From the NCBI GenBank assembly GCA_026214975.1, contig CM047808.1:7305262-7369261 (forward strand): DNA of 64,000 nucleotides, given 5' to 3'. The notes below the pieces were generated by a model. It made no database searches, was not told where the DNA came from, and was given only the letters and a program-made list of their open reading frames with translations. Below, piece after piece: positions 10,800-21,654 of the stretch. Source of the DNA: Gentiana macrophylla. Lineage: Eukaryota > Streptophyta > Magnoliopsida > Gentianales > Gentianaceae. Position 1 is the stretch's first letter. Each line of letters opens with the position of its first letter. Both the position numbers and the translations under genes were made by a program.

Positions 10800-12623
10800 T
10801 TATACCATCCGCAGCGGAAGCGATTTAAAGGATCTAGATCTATATAATACACGTAATAAAATAACTAGATCTATATCTACAAGGGGGTTGTAGAACATAC
10901 CTCTTGGATCTCAAAATCCAAGTTGAAGAACCGCAATAGGATGAACGAAGAAAAGCGTGAAGAGCACCACGATCTTCCGTACGTGTGATCCAAGCAACTC
11001 CCGGTGGAAGGAATTCTCGACTCGAACCCTTCCGATATGCTACCGGAAAAACTCCAAGATTTTCCCTTGACTCCCTTGGCCGAAATTTTCCTTCTCTCTC
11101 TAAGAGGTGAAAGTCGAAAATTGTAGTGTGTTTTGGCTTGGGAGAACTCTCTTTATATAGGAGAGTAAAACTTAAGCCCCAAGGATTTTATAATTAATAC
11201 AAAATCAATTATGATAATCCTATTAAATAAAAGATAATCCCATAATATTCTAGAACAAATCTAGGATAATATTTATCTTTATTTCTTTCCATAAATATTT
11301 ATCCAATAAATATTTTATGCACATGTCTTATTAATCACAAGAAAACTAATTTCTTGTTCATTAAACATGCTTGGGGTCGAAAATCATCATCATTGACCTA
11401 GTCAATATGATTTATTTCCACACACACAATAATTGGGTAAGATTATGGAAAATGTCTTTTCCACATATTTAATTATTTAGCCCAACTAATTTAATAGTCC
11501 ACTAAACAATTAATTCACATATCGTTTTAATAAAGTCCAACAAGAACTAAATTAATATTATTAGGATTCGACGTCCGAGAATAGCTATGCTATATTAGGA
11601 GGCACGTCGGGGACCATGGACTAATAATCGTGCTCCGATAAATCAAATAAATAATTATAGAATAATTATATTCGATAAATCAATCACAGAATATGCCACC
11701 ATAATCCCGTGATCGCACTCCTCCGATTATGAGATTATATTTATCTCCTCACGAGAATAATAATAAGCGTCCATTGATATAATCATTACATATGGATTAA
11801 TCCTCCATAGATTTATTCATTCTAAATCGGGAAGTTACCGTTAACCCCTTTTAGAACCTCTTATCCTTATTTACCATTAACCCCTAGTGATCAATTAATT
11901 CATACAACTCACTTTGGTGATCAATCGATTGTGATATGAACTCGCGCGATCGATCAGTTTCTAGGATTAACAAATAAGGGAACTGTCTATCTACTTCCAT
12001 AAATGGAAGGAATGGATTCCGTATCTGTGATAACACAGACTACTCACTCAATCCAGTACAATGCCAAGATGGGGTAATTCAGACCACGGACTCAGTGTAA
12101 TCCTTAACCGTCAAGTCAAACTTCATACTGATTCAAGCAGTTGACTGTGATCACCTCAGGATTAAGATATATCCATAAATATGATCATCCATTGATTCGA
12201 TAAGACTTCGATTCACGGAATTATATCGTGAACTCTAATCAAATCGGTCCAAATTACTATATGATATATCTATCATATATAAATGCCCCATTAGGTTCTC
12301 TTAACCGAAAGTCCGGATAAGACAATCACACCAAGCGTGTGTTGCAGGCGCATTAATAGCACGTTAAAGGAGAGACCCGATACTCGATTAACTTCACTAC
12401 GGGCCAATTGTATTTTAAGTACATCTTCACTAACTCAATCCTCATGTGTATATACCATACACTGAGTTAAGTGATTACATAAACGATATACTTAGGGTTT
12501 TCTGTAGTGTAAATACTATTGTCACATCGGTGATTATGAGAATAATAAATATGAATAATAATGTCAATTCATTTATTAAATAAAACAATTACAAAAATTG
12601 TCTTTCGGGCATCACACCTAACA
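10800..12623 (-). repeat. Shared LTR: 3' LTR of LARD B and 5' LTR of the coding copia
   Basis: About 1.82 kb, ending CACCTAACA at 12623. The first nine or so bases (TGTTAGTAA) are replaced at the junction with the leader. TATA-like CTATATAAAG on the minus strand is at 11151-11160. A polypurine tract follows at 12624 (LARD B side). One LTR serving two internal regions is the mark of LTR-LTR recombination or a tandem integration product. Confidence 0.88.
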
Positions 12624-12781
12624 ATCTCCCACTTGCACGAAAGCATGTGATTAATTGTTTTAGAGCACACCCTATTATTTAAAATACAACAAACTACATC
12701 TCCCACTTGCTCTAAAGCAATGGAGACTTATCCCGTATTCTAGTACCCACTAAGCATGTCATAACCATTTCAGATTCCAAA

Positions 12782-12833
12782 AGTACACTCCGAGTATGCC
12801 GTCGTAGGATAGGTCAGTGACTCGGGGAGTACC
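12782..12833 (-). other. Hairpin type 1, LARD B
   Basis: Arms 12782-12795 and 12820-12833 (ACTCGGGGAGTACC), loop 12796-12819 with core TAGGATAGGTCA. Its position relative to the left LTR matches LARD A. Confidence 0.6.
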
Positions 12834-15800
12834 TACATCTAAATGTCATGGGTCTTAATGATTAGTCAGGTTGTCACTCGAGACGATCCGTAGAATCGAA
12901 GCGTTACCGGTCCATCAAATCATGTGGTATTGAGTAAACATCGAGCCCGAGATCGACTTAACGATCATCCTCAATCGACTTAAAGTCAAAATCGATTGTA
13001 TCACACATATCCAAGTTCACACATGAATATGTCCGCATATTGTTCCTCGTTCTCTTCAAGATACTAAAGGACATACTAAACTTGCTTTGTTAACCGCCGA
13101 ATCTAAGATTCGATCAAAGTTGACGTTCAATAACTGACGACCATCTCTTACTAGAAAGAGAATCTATCCCATTTCTCTTGATCCGAAGATTTGAGAGTCA
13201 TTCCCGAGGCATAGGGTAGAACTTCCTCGTTGAATGTTGCATACACGGATGCATCATCTTAACCAATAAGATGGATGGGAAACCGGTGGATCGATTCTAA
13301 TGAATTCGACCGAGTCAAACTCTTAAGAATGTTGTCCAAATCTCACATTGAGAGAGAAATGTGGTATCGTCGATTTCGACTTGAGACAACACACCCATGT
13401 TGATTCCAAGCCCAGTGCAGTGTTATCCTTCACAAACACTAATATATATTTATATATTCACTCTTTGTACTAAAATTGATATCCAGTCTACAAAAGACTT
13501 ATCAATATTCTCGGTCAAATCCACACATTGTAGAAATATATGACTTCCAATGACCGAGAGGTTTGCTTTTTATCCACAAAGGACATAAGCCTTGTGATCA
13601 TCCCGTCATAAGTTCATAAGTCAATACCCTTCGCTTTGAATGAATCCATACTCCGTTTGTTTGGCAAGAAAGTCTCGTGGAATCACCCCTATTTTACGCT
13701 TTTGAGCGAAATCATGCAATACCGAACTCATTCTACTCTTTTCCATGTAGATCCAATTACTCCCATCTGGGCCCGAGACGCTCGGTGGTTCTACAAGAGC
13801 ATAAACAGAATTGGAGTACCGAACTCCATTCACAGGGTTATGGCTATTAAACCAACCTCTATTATCGTAATCCTATCTCGCTCACAAAAGAGCCATAGGT
13901 CATCAATCGATCCTCGGACTATAAAGTCCGCCGAACCCGTAATGGGTAATGGATAAACCATACTCCCACTACATTTCGGGTGGATCGAAATTCGATCTAG
14001 TTTAGTAGTATTTAGTGTTATCACCAACAACCGATGTTGGATGTGGTGCGATTTTAATCGGTTAGTAACTACCTTGAGTAAGCGTGCTTCAAGGTTCAAG
14101 GTTTTTCGAACATGGATTCTATCGAGAAAGGATGCAACAATATAAGCGTCCCTTCCCGATTTCAAGAATCGATAACACCTTTTTCTCAATGCTACAAGAT
14201 ATATAACGATTGGTCGCGACCCGAACGTGTTCGCGAAATTTCGGACCTACCTTCAAGCACCGTGTGCTAAATGCTTATATTTATGGAAGTGGGGTGAACC
14301 GAATCCACACCTTATCCGTAAATTCCAAAGCATATTCTAGGTAGATCGCTTGGTCTTACATTTCAATGTAAACCGATATTTCGCTTTTAATATCTTTATT
14401 GAGTTAAGCGGTGTATTGTAGCACATAAAAAAATATATAAGGCAATTTAACGGTTTCTCACTTAGTGAAAGCATTTCACTATAAGGCGAGCCGAGCATCA
14501 GTCCTACGACTATGTGATGGCCCATTTTCGAGTATAGAATACTCCATCTCTGTTGAAAGCAGAGAAAACCTCAAAATATTTTGGATAAACTTGCCGGAGT
14601 TTTTGAATAGTTATCAGACAAGAAGTCACTACTCGGAAGCTCCTACTAGCTTGTATCTTTCATCGGACTCGAAGGTCGTCATAAACAAGCTATGTTACTT
14701 CTTTATAACCATTATCCTTTCCCGATTGAAAGGAAACTTAGTCATTGAACCTTTGAGACAATATAACCAGATTGGGAGAAAGGAATCACTGAGGCGGTCT
14801 TGAGTCTTGTCTTTTTAGGGACTATGCACTAACTATGGAATATGAAGAAGCGTTTATCTAAATATAGAAACCAATTGCTTTTAATGGTTCTTAAGATGTG
14901 TTTTATATACATATTTCAGCAATTGTGAGTGGTTTTGACTTTATCAAACAAAAGTCCGAGTCTTGGATTCGTACTACAAATGGTATATTCACTTTCTATA
15001 CGACAAACAAATTATCGAATAGAAGGTAAATCCATTCGTTCCAACGAATCTTAAACAGAAAAATAAATCTTCTGCGATATCCAAGGATTGAATCCGAGAT
15101 TCATTTCCTCATATCACTCCCACTATTCTAGCTAAAATTAACTGCCCGTTGTTTACTCTTTTAATCGTTAAATGCACCGCTACCTTGTTCTTCCAAAGAA
15201 CTTAGCTCGAGAAAATCGCCAAGGATTCATAGGCTGGTGATCCAAAATCACTGTCCTTATCCTATGATTTTCAGTTAATTAATTTTTGGTTCAGCCTTAA
15301 AGTTTTCTCAGTTTAGATGACCAACACTTTTAGACATATTCTCCCATTCTTGACTTTCCGTGAATGGAAACAGTCTTGAACAAGCGGTTCTTTTGAGTAG
15401 ACAGTACTCTTGAACCGTGGGATGTCTGTTACGAGTGTTACTTGTCGGGACTTCTCGGATTTTCTAATATACCAGAAAAAAAAACAATAAATCATAACAT
15501 TAAAGCTCCTACTAGTTTATCGGTTCCAAATACCGTCTAACGAGCAATGCTTTATTGTTTATGATTTTCCGATTTTTTCCGATTAGAAAAATATTTCGTA
15601 TATAGTTCCAATGTTTCCAGAAAAACAACAAATCATAGAACTCCCACTAGTTCATCGATTCCAAATATCGTCTAACTAGCAACATTTCATGACTTTCCGG
15701 TTTTTCAATTAGAACGGTTACGTGTGTAGTCAGTTACACTTTTCTAATGTTCTAGAAAAAACAACAAATCATAAAGCTCCCACTAGTTCATCGATTCCAA

Positions 15801-16223
15801 ATATCGTCCAACTAGTAACACTTCATGATTTTCGAATTTTTCAATTAGAAAATTACTCGTGTAATTACTACATACTCAAAATTCACTAGAAGAATTTCAA
15901 AGTCCAAAGTCACCTTTAAACTAAGTTTGTCTTCCGTTTGTGAGGAATGACACTAGTGACATACCTATATGTCCTTTGGTTTTAAAAGGCTTAAGAGAAA
16001 ATATCTCTTTCGAAAATTAATTGCATTATCGATTAACTAGTTCAACGTCTAGTTACTTTCCACTTTTAACGAAGTCAATACTAGTCAATTATAAATTTTT
16101 AAGCAATTTAGTAAGGGATAATCTTTGTAAATAAAATGACATAAATTAATTCAAGTTTAACACTACTATATTAATTTTAGGAATTGTAAACTAAAAATTA
16201 AGTCTACTCTACCATTCCAAGGT

Positions 16224-16279
16224 TTTAACCTCGCATCTCGAGTGCCGCCTTAGGGTAGGTCAAAGAGATGACGGTTAAA
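16224..16279 (-). other. Hairpin type 3, LARD B
   Basis: Arms 16224-16239 and 16265-16279, with a 25-nt loop carrying core TAGGGTAGGTCA. Confidence 0.6.
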
Positions 16280-16425
16280 TCGAGACAATCTCATCAATGA
16301 ATAACTGTGAGAATCGAACATCCCACGAGAATCGAACATCCCTTTATTCATTGACTACCTTCCTTTTAGCCTAGATATTATCAAAAATACCCATGATGAG
16401 TGTGACCTACTATATCGGATCTCTT

Positions 16426-16476
16426 AGTACGCCCGAGTATGCCGTCTTAGGATAGGTCGGTGACCCAACGAGTACC
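16426..16476 (-). other. Hairpin type 2, LARD B
   Basis: Arms 16426-16438 and 16463-16476 (ACCCAACGAGTACC), 24-nt loop with core TAGGATAGGTCG. Confidence 0.55.
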
Positions 16477-17590
16477 GGAAATCCTATCCTTTCGGAGACC
16501 AAGCCATGAATGTTGATAAGGCGAACACCATCCTTAGGGGACGAAATCAAAGCGCCTCGTGGCGTCACCCTTCTCTCACTTACTTGTATCATAGTAGAGG
16601 CCGTGGGGTTGGTTGTCGCCTCCCGCTCCCACTCAATATTTTGGAAGTGGTTGTGGGTTAACTAACCACGTCTTTTGATGTTAACATAAAAGCACATCAA
16701 ATCAAGGATTCGAATGGTGTCGGTAACGTAGGCAAGCCTACCCGTCCTATTCGTTGGAACATATGTGATGATCGGACGAAGTCGGGTCAAGACGGCCTCA
16801 TTGAGATAAGAAGGAATCACCCTCCCGTTCTCCGGTGTAGCTTAGTCTTGCCGGACCCCGTGCATACATCACACTAGGAGGAGGTTAAGTCGGTCGAGGC
16901 TAGCTCGATTGACCACCCAACCTATAAGCGAACCGTTTTTATCCAAGATTTATTGTTCTTTTACCATCATTCAATCTCGTAGACACTACGAATCGAAAAC
17001 GTGATCTCGTTTGGGCTTTAAGGCGGTTCACCGAGAACACACACCGAAAAATCTTAACGATTTCATAACCCGTCCTCGGATCTTTAATTAGTTACTAAAT
17101 TAATTAATTACCACGTATTAATTAAATTTCAACTAATTACACGAGTTTGTATACATGTCTATTTTAATTACCAAAATTAAAATTCTACATGTATGCATGG
17201 AGTGGATTTATGATATGATGCATGTCATGGCAATTCCGATTTTATATCTATTTTATGATCAAACACATAAAAAAAATAAATTGCGGAAAATTTAAACACC
17301 GAGATGGATCGTTGGTACCCCCGACTAACCTATTTTCTAAGGAAAAGTAAAATTTAATCTAAGTCTTCAAATCTCGATCTTCGATCTTGATCTTGAAACT
17401 TCCGGATCACGAACCACGAACACCCGAGAGGAGAAAAGGTCTTTTTAATTAAATAAATCCAATTTATTATAATTAATTATATGCGGCTATTTATAATTAT
17501 TTCCCAAAAATAATATATGTATATTTTTTTTGATGCGGCTGTTTACCCAAAAAAAAAAGGATTTTCCAAAAATTATCTTCCTTTTATTTT

Positions 17591-17621
<31 letters not shown>

Positions 17622-17721
17622 CTCGGCAGTAATCTGAATTGCATAAAAAAATTAGGTTTACCAAAAAAAATATGCAGCCGCATGCAAAAAAAAAAAAAAA
17701 CAACAACCCTAGCCGCATTAT

Positions 17722-17792
17722 TTTTATTAAACAGGACTTATAGCGACGCTTTTCAGCGTCGCAGAAAGCCCTGTAGCAGTTTTTAATAAAAT
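17722..17792. repeat. Foldback in the LARD B leader
   Basis: A perfect 8-bp stem GCGACGCT (17743-17750) / AGCGTCGC (17755-17762) has a TTTC loop. It extends outward with mismatches through ACAGG..CCTGT, and then TTTATTAAA pairs with TTTTTAATAAA across a short bulge. It is next to homopolymer T and A tracts. It could be a small inserted foldback element or an RNA structure. Confidence 0.55.
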
Positions 17793-18160
17793 TTTATCCG
17801 TTTCTCCTCGTTCATACCTTGGGTTTCGCCTTGATCTTCAATTTTCCAGCAAGATCTTCATCTTTTCCAGCCCGGATATTCAAAATTACAATAAAAGATG
17901 CTACTTTTACATATAAATTTCGAAAATTGACATAAAATAAATACAATTCCTATGCTCAATTGTTACTAAACAAAGGAGCTACAATAGATCTAACGAGTAA
18001 ACAAGATATGCACCAACCCCAATCCATCTCTTCAACCAAGACATTCATAACATAAAAAAATAAATACATGCGTCATTTTATTTTTAAAAAAAAATTTGGG
18101 ACAAAAATCTACATGTTTTACCACTCCTAGATCTAATATTTTATACGTATAAATATAGAT

Positions 18161-18180
18161 CACCATGGCGATCGATACCA
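18161..18180 (-). promoter_or_regulatory. Primer-binding site of LARD B
   Basis: One base inside the right LTR, the minus strand reads TGGTATCGATCGCC. This resembles the plant initiator-Met tRNA primer site (TGGTATCAGAGC) in its first seven bases and fixes the element orientation. Confidence 0.65.
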
Positions 18181-18181
18181 C

Positions 18182-20006
18182 TGTTAGTAATACCATCCCA
18201 TGTGAAGCGATTTAAAGGATCTAGATCTATATAATACACGTAATAAAATAACTAGATCTATATCTACAAGGGGTTGTAGAACATACCTCTTGGATCTCAA
18301 AATCCAAGTTGAAGAACATGATAGGATGAATGAAGGAAAGCGTGAAGAGCACCACGATCTTCCGTCACGTGTGATCCAAGCAACTCCGGTGGAAGGAATT
18401 CTCGACTCGAACCCTTCCGATATGCTACCCGAAAAATCTCCAAGATTTTCCCTTGACTCCCTTTGGCGAAATTTTCCTTCTCTCTCTAAGAGGTGAAAGT
18501 CGAAAATTGTAGTGTGTGTTTGGCTTGGGAGAACTCTCTTTATATAGGAGAGTAAAACTTAAGCCCCAAGGATTTTATAATTAATACAAAATCAATTATG
18601 ATAATCCTATTAAATAAAAGATAATCCCATAATATTCTAGAACAAATCTAGGATAATATTTATCTTTATTTCTTTCCATAAATATTTATCCAATAAATAT
18701 TTTATGCACATGTCTTATTAATCACAAGAAAACTAATTTCTTGTTCATTAAACATGCTTGGGGTGAAAATCATCATCATTGACCTAGTCAATATGATTTA
18801 TTTCCACACACACAATAATTGAAGCCAAGATTATGGAAAATGTCTTTTCCACATATTTAATTATTTAGCCCAACTAATTTAATAGTCCACTAAACAATTA
18901 ATTCACATATCGTTTTAATAAAGTCCAACAAGAACTAAATTAATATTATTAGGATTCGACGTCCGAGAATAGCTATGCTTTATTAGGAGGCACGTCGGGG
19001 ACCATGGACTAATAATCAGCGGCTCCGATAAATCAAATAAATAATTATAGAATAATTATATTCGATAAATCAATCACAGGAATATGCCACCATAATCCCG
19101 TGACTGCACTCCTCCGATTATGAGATTATATTTATCTCCTCACGAGAATAATAATAAGCGTCCATTGATATAATCATTACATATGGATTAATCCTCCATA
19201 GACTGTTCATTCTAAATCGGGAAGTTACCGTTAACCCTTTTTAGAACCTCTTATCCTTATTTACCATTAACCCCTAGTGATCAATTAATTCATACAACTC
19301 ACTTGGTGATCAATCGGTGTGATATGAACTCGCGCGATCGATCGGTTTCTAGGATTAACAAATAAAGAGGCTGTCTATCTACTTCCATAAATGGAAGGAA
19401 TGGATTCGTATCTGTGATAACACGGACTACTCACTCAATCCGATACAATGCCAAGATGGGGTAATTCGGACCACGGACTCGGTGTAATCCTTAACCGTCA
19501 AGTCAAACTTCATCATCGATTCAAGCGGTTGATCGTGATCACCTCGAGATTAAGATATATCCATAAATATGATCATCCATTGATTCGATAAGACTTTCGA
19601 CACGGAATTATATCGTGAACTCTAATCAAATCGGTCCGATACTATATGATATATCTATCATATATAAATGCCCCATTAGGTTCTCTTAACCGAAAGTCCG
19701 GATAAGACAATCACACCAAGCGTGTTCAGGCGCATTAATAGCACGTTAAAGGAGAGACCCGATACTCTCGATTAACTTCACTACGGGCCAATTGTATTTA
19801 AGTACATCTTCACTAACTCAATCCTCATGTGTATATACCATACACTGAGTTAAGTGATTACATAAACGATATACTTAGGGTTTTCTGTAGTGTAAATACT
19901 ATTGTCGCATCGGTGATTATGAGAATAATAAATATGAATAATAATGTCAATTCATTTATTAAATAAAACAATTACAAAAATTGTCTTTCGGGCATCACAC
20001 CTAACA
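18182..20006 (-). repeat. LARD B right LTR (5' LTR), 1,825 bp
   Basis: It runs from TGTTAGTAATACC to CACCTAACA, full length. TATA-like CTATATAAAG on the minus strand is at 18538-18547. It abuts gypsy integrase sequence at 20007. Confidence 0.92.
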
Positions 20007-21654
20007 GAAGTACCTGTGCCTTACTCTCGAGTTGTAATACTGAGAGATCTTTTGTTTATACCTTGCCATCCTGGCTGAGGCTATTTCCCTTCGTTCCTCG
20101 ATATTGTCCCTTTCCTGTCGGAGTTCGGGATCATTTGTTTCGACATTATAAGACAGAACTCGAGGTGAGGAACTCCGATCTCGGCGGGTATCACCGCTTA
20201 GCACCCATATACCAAAAAGGGGTTTCTCCTGTTGACGAATTAGAGTCGTGTCTATATGACCATAGGATGCTCGGAAGTTGAATTGCCCAATCTCGGCCTT
20301 CTGCCTCTAGCCTCTTCTTTAACCCCAGCTTGATTTGTCGGTTAGTCTGTTCGACTTGACCGTTTGCTTGAGGGTGTGCCACTGAGGTGAATCGCTGGTC
20401 GATTTGGTACTCACTGCACCATTCTCTAACTTTTCGATCTTCAAACTGGGTACCGTTATCCGAGATCAAGGCCTTTGGAATTCCATACCTACACAAAATG
20501 TCGACCCACAAGAACTTTTTAATGGTTGCAGCTCGGATGTCGGGCAAAGCCTTAGCTTCTACCCATTTTGTGAAATAGTCCACCGCGACGACCACGAATC
20601 TGAGATTTCCCGGAGCTCGGGGCAAAGGTCCAACAATATCGACCCCCCACTGATCAAACGGCCATGCTGACGAGATGACGTTCATATCTTGTGCTTGTTG
20701 ATGAGAGATATTATCATGGATCTGACAAGCGTTACATTTCTGGACAAGATTATTCGCATCTCGCTGCATCGACGGCCAAAAGTATCCAGCTAACTTGCAT
20801 TTTCGAGCTAACATTCTAGCCCCGCAGTGATTCCCACATGCCCCTCTATGGATTTCTTCCAAGAGATATTCGCCTTCGGTTTCAGAAACACACCTTAACC
20901 ATGGACTTACAAAAGATTTCCGATAGAGGATGTCGTCGAAGAACGCGTATCGAGTGGACTGGAGTCGAATTTTCCTAGATTGCACCTTATCAGATGGTAA
21001 TATTCCGTCTTTGAGGTAAAGAGCGATCGAGTCCATCCACGTGGCCTGCTGAGTAATCGGATGGGCCTCCGTCTCGATGTAACTCCTATCGGTCAATAAC
21101 TCGACTAGAACCTTCTTACTTGACATGAAGTTTGCTGCCAACTTGGAGAGTGCATCGGCTCTCTTATTCCGACTTCGGGGAACTTGCTCGAATTGAACTG
21201 TTTTGAATTTTGGTATGAGGCTTTGGACAACTGCTAAATAACTCTTCATGGTTTCTTCCTTAGCCTCATACTCCCCTTTCACATGGTTGACCACTAACTG
21301 CGAGTCACTGTAAACCAACAAATCTTCAACACCCAGCTTCAAAGCGAGCTTTAAACCGATAATCATGGCCTCGTACTCAGCCTCGTTATTCGTTGCTTTG
21401 AAGTCGAATCGAAGGGCGTATGGGAATTCCTCGCCTTCGGGCTTACGAATGAGCCTGCTCCGCCCCTCCTTACTCGATGCTCCATCGACTGGAAGGTCCA
21501 TTTTTCCTCTGGACTTTGCTTTTCTTGATCGAGTTGGACTGAGATCCCTTCAGCCAAAAAATCCGCCAAGGCCTGTGCTTTTATCGCAGTTCGAGGGATG
21601 AACTCGATATCGTACTGGGCCATTTCTATTACCCATTTCGCCAATCGTCCTGAG
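20007..21654 (-). pseudogene. Gypsy RNase H, second RNase H and integrase (broken)
   Basis: The right part (21510-21654) ends the first RNase H (RLAKWVIEMAQYDIEF). Next, 21501-21180 encodes the second RNase H-like domain (NNEAEYEAMIIGLKLAL, YSDSQLVV). Integrase follows: an HHCC zinc finger with CNACQ near 20740-20860, then the catalytic core with DQWGVDIVGPL, SDNGTQF and the glutamate in the ANGQVEQTN segment (DDE triad present). A frameshift near 20200 separates the C-terminal part, which stays recognisable (SPRVLSYNVETNDPELR) down to 20007, where LARD B begins. Confidence 0.88.
21650..21654. repeat. Target site duplication CTGAG (left)
   Basis: CTGAG directly precedes the solo LTR start and is repeated exactly at 23464-23468. 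Confidence 0.93.

Larger units (their letters stand above)
1..12623 (-). mobile_element. Coding Ty1/copia element (5' LTR, leader, gag, PR), interrupted; continues off the left edge
   Basis: Read on the minus strand, an LTR (10800-12623) is followed by a leader of about 1.4 kb (9400-10799), a gag start codon at 9393-9395, gag to 8875, a nested insertion (910-8874), and then the rest of gag, the zinc knuckle, protease and GAG-pre-integrase down to base 1. Integrase, RT and RNase H, which follow PR in copia elements, must lie beyond the window. The leader and LTR are the same family as those of the two non-coding elements here. The primer-binding site is missing: the leader joins the LTR at about 10798-10802, where the first nine or so LTR bases and several hundred leader bases seen in LARD B are absent. 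The copy is dead, with several frameshifts. Copia identity is secure from gag and PR; the clade is not assigned. Confidence 0.8.
12624..18181 (-). other. Non-coding internal region of LARD B
   Basis: It aligns with LARD A from 2753 to 7230 and extends about 950 bases further toward the PBS (17230-18181), keeping the part lost in the other two copies. It contains hairpins at 12782, 16224 and 16426, a long T tract at about 17588-17620, and a foldback at 17722-17792. Confidence 0.75.
10800..20006 (-). mobile_element. LARD B: non-coding LTR retrotransposon with both LTRs, PBS and PPT
   Basis: LTRs at 10800-12623 and 18182-20006 flank a 5.56-kb interior. A tRNA-iMet-like primer-binding site lies beside the right LTR and a polypurine tract beside the left, so transcription would run on the minus strand. 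No gag or pol is visible. The scattered open frames (up to about 120 codons around 13621-14803) are not conserved as frames in LARD A and match no family I know. The right end abuts gypsy integrase sequence, and GAAGT at 20007-20011 is the expected target-duplication copy. Its partner should lie left of the window, beyond the coding copia's other LTR. Confidence 0.87.

Noticed and set aside
13621..14803. Open frames of 60-120 codons in the LARD B interior
   Set aside because: They overlap on both strands, are not kept as frames in the collinear LARD A sequence, and match no retroelement domain.
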